64,000 bases of DNA. Origin: UBA4427 sp046351135. GTDB lineage: Bacteria; Myxococcota_A; UBA9160; UBA4427. The stretch covers positions 372,001-436,000 of the forward strand of contig JAXLZA010000002.1 in assembly GCA_046351135.1 (NCBI GenBank). Direction: 5' to 3'. This document shows positions 28,187-35,710 of this stretch, piece by piece. The notes under the pieces are model-generated. The model did not search any database and was not told the DNA's origin. It saw only the letters and a list, made by a program, of their open reading frames with translations. The stretch's first letter is position 1. Each line of letters opens with the position of its first letter. Made by a program: the position numbers and the translations under genes.

Positions 28187-30421
28187 TCAGGGCGCGCTGG
28201 CGTTCAGCTTCTTCCAGTAGTCCACCGCCGCCGGGCTCCGGAAGAAGACCGAGGCGCGCAGCGCCAGGTCCCGGCGCGCGGCCGCATCGAGCCCGCTGTC
28301 CGTTCCCTCGGCGTAGGTCTGCAGGATCAGCCAGGCGGCCTCGCCCTGACGCGGATTCTCGTCGAGCAGGGCGCGCAGGCGCTTCCGCGCCGCTTCGCGG
28401 TCGCCCGCGTCGATCTCGAGGCGGGCGAGGGCGAGGGTGGCCTTGCCCTGATTCGGTTGCTCGGGCTTCGCGGCCGCGGACTCGAGCGGGATCGCCTCCG
28501 CGTAGTGCTTCACGGCCCGGTCCTTCTGGCCGGCCTCGACCTCGAGGCTCGCGAGCTCGAGCAGCGCGGGGACGTCCTTTCCATCGAGCGCGAGCGCCTG
28601 CTCGAGATCAGTCCGGGCGAGCTCGGTCTCGCCGCGGGCGCGGCGGACCGTCGCGCGCAGCACGAGCAGCCGCGCGGAGTCCTTCGTCCGGCCGCGCGCC
28701 TTCTCGAGGTCGGCGAGGGCATCGTCGTCGCGGTCGAGCTCGAGCAGCAAGCGGGTCCGGGCCTCGAGCGCCTCGACGTGGGCCGGCTCGAGGAAGTCGA
28801 GCCCGCTCTTGTCGATCGCAGCGAGCGCCGCCTCCGGTCCTTCGATCTGGTCGACACGCGCGGCGGCGAGGGCGACCGCGTGGGGCGCCTGGCCGCGCAT
28901 GCGGGCGAGGTAGTTCAGCATCCGCATGCCGAGCTCGCCCGAGCCGGTGTCCGCGGCGTACTGGATCAGCTTCTCGGCGACGAGCGGATCGTTCGGGCGC
29001 TGATCGGCGAGGCGCAGGAGCAGGAACTGGACGCCTTCCATGTCGCCGAGGTCGCGCTGCAGGCCGGCGAGGGCGAGGGAGCTCAAGTAGTGGGGCCGCT
29101 CCATCCGGGCGGCCTCGCGGTAGTGGGACGCGGCCTTCGTCCAGTCCCCCTTCCGCTCGTAGGCGAATGCCGCGAGGTAGCGCGCGTCGGGATTGTCCGG
29201 CCAGAGCCGGATTCCCTCTTCGAAGCGTTCGATGGCCCGGTCGAGGTCGCCCCGCGAGAGGGCGATGCGCGCCTCGATCAGCGCGCGGTGCGCGGGCACG
29301 TCGATGTCGGCGAGCGCCTCTTCGGCGCGGTCGATCTGGCCGAGCTCGAGCAGGAAGTCCGCGCGCGTGAAGCGCCAGTCCTCCCGCTCGACGGGACTGG
29401 CGGCGATCGCCTGCTCGAGCGCGTTCAGCGCCTTCGGGACGTCGCCGGCCATGCCGTAGAAGTCGACGAGGGCGAGCCAGACGCCCTTCTGCTTCTCGGT
29501 CACCGCCAGCAGGAGCTCTTCGCCCTCCTTCGCCTTTCCCATCTTCTGCAGCCGATCCGCGTAGTCGACCCGGAGATCGAGGCGGTCTTCGTTCTTCTCG
29601 AAGCGCTCCCGGTAGATCTTCGTCGCGCGATCGGCCTCGCCGTGCTCGTCGAAGAACTGGATCGCGGCCTGCACCAGGATCGCGTTGTCCATGCCGTGCT
29701 CTTCGAGACAGTCTTCGAAGCGCTTCTTCGCGCCCTCGACGTCGCCGCGCTCGAAGGTGAAGGTCGCGATGGCTGCGCACAGGCGCGCGGCATCGGCGGG
29801 ATTCTCCGAGCGGAGCTCGTCCGCTCGCTCGGCCAGCTCCGTCAGCAGCGCCTCGGCTTCCTTCTCCCGGCCGAGGCCGAGCAGCGCGTCGAGGCGCAGG
29901 ACGTCGATTCGGGCCTCGTCGGCTCCGAGCTCCTCGGCCCGCTCGAGATCCTCGAGGGCCCGCTCCTCCAGATTCTCCCGGAGGCTCGCCTCGGCGCGGG
30001 CCAGCAGCGCGTCCTCGTTGTTCGGCTCGGTCTCGAGGATCCGGGTCGCGGTCTTGATCGCGTCGATGCCGCTCCCGGCCTCGGTCTGGGCCCGGGCGAG
30101 GAGCAGGCCGGCCTCGACGAGGTAGGCCGGATCGTCGATCGCGCGGGAGAGGGGCCACACGGCGAGGCTCGGCTGGCCCGAGGCCATCAGGGTCTGCCCG
30201 TACTTCAGCTGGATGTCGGGGTCCCCGGGATTCGCATCGACGAGGGCGCGCATCTTCGCGAGGCCTTCTTCATATTTCCCATCGTTGATCAGGTCGCGCG
30301 CCTGCTCGAAGACGGCCTGCGCGTCGGGCTTCGAATCCCGCTGACAGCCAATCAGGAACAGGCCGAGGGACGCCGCGACGGCGAGCCCGATCCACGAACG
30401 AGCAACCCGCGAACCCTTCAT
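28187..30421 (-). CDS. TPR-repeat lipoprotein (PrsT-like)
   Basis: The 744-residue protein has a lipoprotein signal (LAVAASLGLFLIGC) and then about 15 tandem tetratricopeptide repeats through nearly the whole chain, for example EEGLAKMRALVDANPGDPD and DDALADLEKARGR. The architecture matches the TPR lipoprotein PrsT of PEP-CTERM/exosortase systems, and a PEP-CTERM protein lies 4 kb away; no exosortase is in the window, so the link is inference. ATG 30421 is preceded by GGAGGGGGACAGG. A long upstream frame extension is rejected because the lipobox demands this start. It is convergent with the repeat protein and divergent from the TonB receptor. Confidence 0.85.
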   Translation of the reverse strand: MKGSRVARSWIGLAVAASLGLFLIGCQRDSKPDAQAVFEQARDLINDGKYEEGLAKMRALVDANPGDPDIQLKYGQTLMASGQPSLAVWPLSRAIDDPAYLVEAGLLLARAQTEAGSGIDAIKTATRILETEPNNEDALLARAEASLRENLEERALEDLERAEELGADEARIDVLRLDALLGLGREKEAEALLTELAERADELRSENPADAARLCAAIATFTFERGDVEGAKKRFEDCLEEHGMDNAILVQAAIQFFDEHGEADRATKIYRERFEKNEDRLDLRVDYADRLQKMGKAKEGEELLLAVTEKQKGVWLALVDFYGMAGDVPKALNALEQAIAASPVEREDWRFTRADFLLELGQIDRAEEALADIDVPAHRALIEARIALSRGDLDRAIERFEEGIRLWPDNPDARYLAAFAYERKGDWTKAASHYREAARMERPHYLSSLALAGLQRDLGDMEGVQFLLLRLADQRPNDPLVAEKLIQYAADTGSGELGMRMLNYLARMRGQAPHAVALAAARVDQIEGPEAALAAIDKSGLDFLEPAHVEALEARTRLLLELDRDDDALADLEKARGRTKDSARLLVLRATVRRARGETELARTDLEQALALDGKDVPALLELASLEVEAGQKDRAVKHYAEAIPLESAAAKPEQPNQGKATLALARLEIDAGDREAARKRLRALLDENPRQGEAAWLILQTYAEGTDSGLDAAARRDLALRASVFFRSPAAVDYWKKLNASAP

Positions 30422-30535
30422 CCTGTCCCCCTCCGACCTTCCCCATCGGCGCATCGTTCGGGTCCCGTAAGCCCGCACCGCCGGAGATCGGCGCCGCGAA
30501 TGCCTCTGGGCTCGCACGCGGCCGGATATTTGCTC

Positions 30536-30565
30536 TGGACGCGCGCGATTTCACCTTGCTAGGAT
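30536..30565 (+). promoter_or_regulatory. Putative promoter of TonB receptor
   Basis: TGGACG (30536-30541), an 18-bp spacer and TAGGAT (30560-30565) with an upstream TG (TTGCTAGGAT) give an extended -10 promoter. A TAGGAT element also precedes the PEP-CTERM gene at 34293. Confidence 0.35.
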
Positions 30566-30631
30566 CGCCGCCGACTCGTACCTCGCCCGTTCGAACGTCC
30601 GGGATCTCGGCGAGGAAGGAAGCTGCGACCT

Positions 30632-30643
30632 CAAGTCGACTTG
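30632..30643. promoter_or_regulatory. Palindromic possible operator
   Basis: CAAGTCGACTTG is a perfect 12-bp palindrome; flanking CC and GG extend the symmetry to about 18 bp with one mismatch. It lies about 67 bp downstream of the putative -10 and 119 bp before the receptor start, so it could bind a dimeric regulator or fold in the leader. Confidence 0.3.
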
Positions 30644-30761
30644 GGGCGTCTGGTGGTCCGCATTGCCCGTGTGCTCCATCATGCCGTCGGTGTTGCTCGC
30701 CCGCCATCGCACCGATCGCGGTCGCTTCCGCTCGTCGATCGTCGACGCGGCTGCGTGCTGC

Positions 30762-33257
30762 ATGCGCGTCCTCATCCGACGGAGCCCGACCCGGGCTGCG
30801 TACGCCTCTGCTGCGCGTCTCCTGCTCACCGCGTCTCTCCTCCTCCTGGCGATGCCGCGCGACCTGCAGGCCCAGGCGGCTCCGTCCGCGACGGGCTCGA
30901 GCGCCGACCCCTGGGCCGGCGTCGAAGAGATGATCGTCTCGGGTGGCGGGGGAGTCGGGACGCTGCTCGCCGCGCCGACCTCGGTCGTGGCTTTCGACAG
31001 TGATGCTCTCAAGTCGATGGGCGCGCTCAACATCACGAAGCTCGCCGACTACACGCCGAATCTCGAGATCAACTCGCCGTACGCCGCTTCGAATCCCCAG
31101 CTCTTCATCCGCGGCGTCGGGCTCCAGGACAGCAATTCGAATGCCTCGTCCGCCGTGGCCGTGGTCGTCGACAACGTCTACGTGAACTCGCCCGCCGGTC
31201 AGCTCGCTGCCCTTCTCGACATCGAGACGGTCGAGGTCCTTCGCGGGCCTCAGGGCGCGAAGTATGGACGCAACGCCGCGGCTGGCGTGGTGCGCGTCGT
31301 CACGAACAAGCCGGTGCACGAGGTCAAGGCCGGCGCGACGATGACCTATGGCCGCTTCAATCAGGCCGAGGTGGAGGGGTTCATCAACGTCCCCGTCGTC
31401 CAGGACGTCGTCGCGACACGGATGGCCTTCAAGTACGTGCGACGCGACCCGCTCGGCGAGAACCGCTGCCACGACGACATCAACAACAACTTCCCGACCC
31501 AGGCCACCCGCCGGATCGGTACGAAGTGCTTCGACGGCATGGTTCGCGAGCCGCGTCGCGTCTCCAATTCGCCGCTCGCGACTCCGCCGAAGCAGGCGAA
31601 CGACCGGGAGAACTGGTACGGGCGCTGGGGCCTGCTCGTCGAACCGAGCGAGGGCCTGAGCTTCAACCTCAACGTGCACGGGGGCCAGAATCTGAGCATG
31701 GCTCCCCAGTTCCAGCTGCGCGGGACCAACCCCGTGCGGAGCGGTCTCTCGATCCTGCCCGACATCACCGCCACGGCCAAGAACTACGTCGACTACGACA
31801 CCTGTCATGCCTTTCTGGATAACGGCGACTGCTTGCGCAACGATCGCTTCCCCGGCGCGGGCGATCCCTTCAGCGGCGACTGGGGGCGTGGGGGCAAGGA
31901 GCGCCTGACGCTCGCCGGGGCGACCCTGAACACGGACTGGTCGAACGGGCCCTGGACCTTCTCGAACGTCACCAATTTCGACACGACGGACCGCGAGGTC
32001 GTGGTCGACTTCGACGCGACGCCCTACGTCCAGGCCGATGCGTTCCTGACCGACCGGTCCTGGCAGGTCCTGGACGACGCGAAGCTCACCTGGGACGACG
32101 ACAGGGGCCTCACGCTGACGGGCGGTGCCCAGTACTTCCAGGAGGAGCTCAACGCCCTCAATAGCATCTGGAATTCGCCGAGCTCCAATCTCCGCCAGGA
32201 CGTCACCCAGGGAACTCTCGCTCTGGCCGCTTTCGGCTACGTCAAGTGGGAGCTGACCGAGACCCTCGCGTTCGAGGGCGGTGCGCGAATCAACTACGAG
32301 CGCAAGCACTTCAAGATCTCGTCGTCCTATGCGCCCTACGTCGGGGATCAGTTCGTGACCGACAAGTCCACCGGCTACGAAGACACCGGTGTGCGTTCGG
32401 CGATCGCGCAACCTTCGGGCGAAATCATCATGCGGTACGAGCCGACGGATGACGTCAAGTTCTACGCTCGTTTCACGCGGGGCCTCAAGGGGCAGCATTT
32501 CAACGGCAATACGCTCACGAAGTATCAGGAGATTTCTCCCGTCAGTGCCGAGCACGTCAACGCGTTCGAGGTCGGTTGGGACACCAACTGGATGGACGGC
32601 ATCGTGCAGTGGACGGGCGCGGGGTTCTTCTACGACTACGAGAACCAGCAGGTCTATCAGCTGCTCGATGCCAAGACGACGTCCGGCGGTGGCTTCCCGG
32701 TCCCGACTCTGCTCAACGCGAAGGATTCCCGGTTGATCGGGCTCGAGAGCGACCTCACGTTCTCGTGGGAGGGGATCCGTTGGTCGAACTCGATCGGCGT
32801 GATCTACAGCGAGTACAGCGATTTCAAGGTCCAGAATATCCTCAAGAGCGTCGACCAGACGACCGGCAACATCACGTTGACGTACGAGACGAAGGACTAT
32901 TCGGGGAACGCCCTCGTCAACGCTCCTCCGCTCACTCTCGTCAGCTCGCTCTCGTACACGTGGGACGTGTCGAACGTCGGGACCTTCACGCCGCGCTTCG
33001 ATTACCGCTACAAGGGTCAGGTCTTCTTCACGCCCGAGGGCGATTCGCGGATCGGGAACGATCCCTACTGGATCTTCGACGCTCGCCTCGACTACAAGTC
33101 GCCGGACGGAAGCATCGAGATCGGCGCCTGGATCCAGAACATGTTGGACCAGTTCTACGCGGTGACCGCCTACGATCGGAAGAAGACGGTGGGCGCGATC
33201 GTCTACGTCCCGTCCTCGCCCCGAACCTTCGGCGTGACGCTGACCTATCGCTACTGA
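30762..33257 (+). CDS. TonB-dependent outer-membrane receptor
   Basis: The 831-residue protein has a signal peptide (ASAARLLLTASLLLLAM, cleavage after LQAQA). A TonB-box-like EEMIVSGGG follows, then a plug domain (LNITKLADYTPNLEIN, QLFIRGVGLQDSN, VEVLRGPQGAKYGRNAAAGVV) and a beta-barrel ending in the aromatic TLTYRY. The plug fits siderophore or organic-ligand receptors of the FecA/IroN-like group; the ligand is unknown. I choose ATG 30762 because earlier starts add about 30-33 residues before the signal peptide. Codon use is slightly less GC-biased than in neighbours. It is followed after 16 bp by a small outer-membrane protein. Confidence 0.92.
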   Translation: MRVLIRRSPTRAAYASAARLLLTASLLLLAMPRDLQAQAAPSATGSSADPWAGVEEMIVSGGGGVGTLLAAPTSVVAFDSDALKSMGALNITKLADYTPNLEINSPYAASNPQLFIRGVGLQDSNSNASSAVAVVVDNVYVNSPAGQLAALLDIETVEVLRGPQGAKYGRNAAAGVVRVVTNKPVHEVKAGATMTYGRFNQAEVEGFINVPVVQDVVATRMAFKYVRRDPLGENRCHDDINNNFPTQATRRIGTKCFDGMVREPRRVSNSPLATPPKQANDRENWYGRWGLLVEPSEGLSFNLNVHGGQNLSMAPQFQLRGTNPVRSGLSILPDITATAKNYVDYDTCHAFLDNGDCLRNDRFPGAGDPFSGDWGRGGKERLTLAGATLNTDWSNGPWTFSNVTNFDTTDREVVVDFDATPYVQADAFLTDRSWQVLDDAKLTWDDDRGLTLTGGAQYFQEELNALNSIWNSPSSNLRQDVTQGTLALAAFGYVKWELTETLAFEGGARINYERKHFKISSSYAPYVGDQFVTDKSTGYEDTGVRSAIAQPSGEIIMRYEPTDDVKFYARFTRGLKGQHFNGNTLTKYQEISPVSAEHVNAFEVGWDTNWMDGIVQWTGAGFFYDYENQQVYQLLDAKTTSGGGFPVPTLLNAKDSRLIGLESDLTFSWEGIRWSNSIGVIYSEYSDFKVQNILKSVDQTTGNITLTYETKDYSGNALVNAPPLTLVSSLSYTWDVSNVGTFTPRFDYRYKGQVFFTPEGDSRIGNDPYWIFDARLDYKSPDGSIEIGAWIQNMLDQFYAVTAYDRKKTVGAIVYVPSSPRTFGVTLTYRY

Positions 33258-33273
33258 GTCGAGGACGGGCCCG

Positions 33274-34137
33274 ATGACGGAAAACAGGCGGCCGACTTCG
33301 CGAGCCCGGGACCAGGTCAAGGTCGCGCATCGAGTGCGTGCCCTCGTGCGGATCTGTTCTGCGTCTGCGGTCTGCGCGCTGATGGCGTCCGCCGCAGGCG
33401 CGAGCGAGGGCGGAGACGACGTCCGGGACAAGTTCGGAATCTTCTTCGATGCGGGGCCCCACGTCATCGTTCAGAAGGCCAAGGGCCGCGTCGCCACGAA
33501 CTTCGGAATCGATCACGACAAGGCGAACATTCTCACGAACATGACCTTCCGCCTGGGAGGCGGCATCCGGGGGCCGGAGCTCACCTCGATCTGGGGGCGT
33601 CCCCGTCCCGTCGCCTGGGCGGCTGCGCTGGTTCCCTTGAACGGCGCGAGCACCATCGGGGCCAAGTTCGTCCAGGGCACGGTTCCGTCCAGCCAGAGGG
33701 TCGACAGCTCGAAGTTCACCGTCGAATACCAGACGGGGGGGTTGGTCGCGCTCGGCCTCGAGTTCGAGGTCCCGGTTCTCGATGGCTCGATTTCGATCAC
33801 GCCCGCGATCGAGAGCCTCACCCTTCCTTCGCGGTATACGGGTCGGGCGAAGTCGGTCTTCTCGCAGCAGAACGTGGCCGCCCATTTCATCAAGCACAAC
33901 ACGGACATCGTGCAGTCGTTCGTCGGTCCCGCGATTCGGATCGGAACGCCGACGGCGGTCGTTCGGGGATTCGCGATCGATTTCTACCTCGATGCCAGCC
34001 TGCTGCTCGACGTCGCGGGAACCCATCGCGCCCAGACCGTGCGAGATCCTGGCAACGGGGATCGCGCGAAGTTCACCTGGGAGACGGGGTCGGGCCTCAT
34101 CCAGGTCGGGTCCGGCATCCAGATCCGCTGGCCCTGA
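33274..34137 (+). CDS. Probable outer-membrane beta-barrel protein
   Basis: The 287-residue protein has a long basic N-terminus and a signal-like segment (ICSASAVCALMASAAGASEG). The mature chain alternates short hydrophobic and polar strands (GIFFDAGPHVIVQKAKG, GFAIDFYLDASLLLDVAG, GLIQVGSGIQIRWP), typical of a small barrel or barrel-associated protein. No known motif is seen. It starts 16 bp after the TonB receptor stop, so it is in its operon and may be an accessory factor for the same ligand (inference). Confidence 0.68.
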   Translation: MTENRRPTSRARDQVKVAHRVRALVRICSASAVCALMASAAGASEGGDDVRDKFGIFFDAGPHVIVQKAKGRVATNFGIDHDKANILTNMTFRLGGGIRGPELTSIWGRPRPVAWAAALVPLNGASTIGAKFVQGTVPSSQRVDSSKFTVEYQTGGLVALGLEFEVPVLDGSISITPAIESLTLPSRYTGRAKSVFSQQNVAAHFIKHNTDIVQSFVGPAIRIGTPTAVVRGFAIDFYLDASLLLDVAGTHRAQTVRDPGNGDRAKFTWETGSGLIQVGSGIQIRWP

Positions 34138-34268
34138 GGGGCATCGCCTCGGCGAGCCGCGCCTCGAAGCCGTCCGGGGTATTCCGCGCCATCCTGTCGT
34201 CCGCTGCAGGCCGCTTGCGCGCTCCCTGCTTTCCCGTGGGAGGAGATCCCTTCTTGCGCCGATTTTTC

Positions 34269-34298
34269 TTGAGTTTTCCGAGTGCTTTCGTTTAGGAT
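34269..34298 (+). promoter_or_regulatory. Putative promoter of PEP-CTERM gene
   Basis: TTGAGT (34269-34274), an 18-bp spacer and TAGGAT (34293-34298) lie in a T-rich patch unusual for this genome, about 86 bp before the PEP-CTERM start. Confidence 0.4.
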
Positions 34299-34383
34299 GG
34301 CGCGAAGTCGAAGGAATGGCCGTCCGGTCCGAGTACTGGGGACGGGCCGCATCGGGTCGGATCAACGAGGAGTAGGGACGATT

Positions 34384-35568
34384 ATGAAGTCCGGGAAGAA
34401 GTTGTTCGTTCTGGGTCTGACGACGAGCCTCCTGCTCGCCGCGTCCACGGCGTCCGCAGTGGTCGTCGGTCTGCAGCAGCGCCTGTTCGAGAAGTACGGC
34501 GACGGCTCGACGGGGCCGGATTCGGTGCCCTGCTGCTTCATCACGCCCATGAATCCCGTGCCGACGATCGACGCGCGCACGATCGGCCAGAACATGGGTG
34601 CCTACTTCGCCGAGTTCAAGAACAAGACGGCGATGGTGGGCAACCTGTTCGGCTTCGGCACCCCGGCCGTGCTCAACGGCAAGGGCCCGCAGTGGTACGG
34701 CATCTACAACCCGGGGACGGGCGGCGTCACGATCCGCCACGGTCGCTACACGACTCACAAGTCGCTGATGCTGATCTTCCCCGGCGGCAACCTCCGCCGG
34801 CTCTCGACGATGGTCGATCGGACCGTGATGGACCTCGTCATGAAGCCGAACAATGGCCCCGGCAACTTCGACTACTTCGGAGCAGGCCATACCCCGGGCA
34901 AGCCCGCCTTCCGCAACAACCTGCCGAACTGCCCCGTCGGCGCGCCGGCCTGCTGGACCCCGTATCCGTCGATGGCGGGCCAGCTCCACGTCGTCGCCGG
35001 TCCGAACCGCTTCGGCGGGACGCGCGCCATCGCGCACATCCAGAACTCGGCGGGCGTCGACAACGGCAGCGTCCCGGGGTTTGCGAACCGCTTCAACTTC
35101 CCGGTTCGGAACGGACCCGGCCTGCCCTTCACGGCGATGAACGTCGTGCGGCGTGAGACCGGCAGTGCGACCTTCGCGCGCGTGTCGATCCCGTCGACGA
35201 TGGCGACCTCGGGCCCCCTGATCTTCCAGGGCCTCGGCACCGGCTGGTTCACGATCCTGCCCTACACGACGGGCATGGTGCAGGTGATCGCGTCGACGAT
35301 CGGCACCCCGGTCATGGACTACACCCACCGCACGGACACGGGCTTCAAGAACCTGAACGTGACCGGCATGGGCGGCATCACCGGCCAGCTCCAGCTCGTC
35401 TCGGCCCACCTGCTGCAGTCCCGCGGCGGCATCAACACCAACCTGGGCGGCACGAACATGACCCGGATCACGTTCACGCCGGAGCCGACCTCGGCGGCCC
35501 TGATCGGTGCGGGCGCCCTCGGCCTGATCGGCCTGATCGTTCGCGACCGACGCCGCAGCCAGATCTGA
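34384..35568 (+). CDS. PEP-CTERM sorting-domain surface protein
   Basis: Exported protein of 394 residues: signal peptide (KLFVLGLTTSLLLAASTASA), a central region without recognised domains that is rich in Gly, Asn and Pro with a CC pair near the N-terminus, and a classical PEP-CTERM tail. The tail has PEP at residues 366-368, a hydrophobic helix (AALIGAGALGLIGLIV) and basic RDRRR. Such proteins are cut and sorted by an exosortase, which is not in this window. ATG 34384 follows GGAGTAGGGAC. It has its own putative promoter and a strong terminator, so it is probably a monocistronic, well-expressed gene. Confidence 0.88.
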   Translation: MKSGKKLFVLGLTTSLLLAASTASAVVVGLQQRLFEKYGDGSTGPDSVPCCFITPMNPVPTIDARTIGQNMGAYFAEFKNKTAMVGNLFGFGTPAVLNGKGPQWYGIYNPGTGGVTIRHGRYTTHKSLMLIFPGGNLRRLSTMVDRTVMDLVMKPNNGPGNFDYFGAGHTPGKPAFRNNLPNCPVGAPACWTPYPSMAGQLHVVAGPNRFGGTRAIAHIQNSAGVDNGSVPGFANRFNFPVRNGPGLPFTAMNVVRRETGSATFARVSIPSTMATSGPLIFQGLGTGWFTILPYTTGMVQVIASTIGTPVMDYTHRTDTGFKNLNVTGMGGITGQLQLVSAHLLQSRGGINTNLGGTNMTRITFTPEPTSAALIGAGALGLIGLIVRDRRRSQI

Positions 35569-35641
35569 TCGGGCAGGCCTCGCGAGACGATCGCTGGATC
35601 GTCCGAAGCGAGGCAGGCCGGATCGATCTCGATCGAAAGAG

Positions 35642-35677
35642 CGCCCCGTCGAATCTCCGGATTCGGCGGGGCGTTTT
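35642..35677 (+). terminator. Rho-independent terminator after PEP-CTERM gene
   Basis: Positions 35642-35655 pair with 35660-35673 (14 bp with one T-G wobble) around a TCCG loop, followed by TTTT. It is the clearest intrinsic terminator in the window. It ends only 33 bp before the cytochrome gene. Confidence 0.9.
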
Positions 35678-35710
35678 CCTTTCCAAGCCCCGCCCGACTA
35701 AGCTTCTTCC

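Larger units (their letters stand above)
30422..30761. other. 340-bp divergent intergenic region
   Basis: This region separates the TPR lipoprotein and the TonB receptor. It is AT-richer than its surroundings between 30525 and 30565 and holds a candidate promoter (30536-30565) and a perfect 12-bp palindrome (30632-30643). Rightward open frames begin at TTG 30663 or ATG 30681, but their encoded N-termini are not signal peptides. Confidence 0.5.

Noticed and set aside
28608..30158. Second leftward frame inside the TPR lipoprotein
   Set aside because: Arg/Pro-rich out-of-frame shadow of the TPR gene.
30270..33467. Leftward frame opposite the TonB receptor
   Set aside because: No homology-like motif, and the receptor has plug and barrel signatures with signal peptide.
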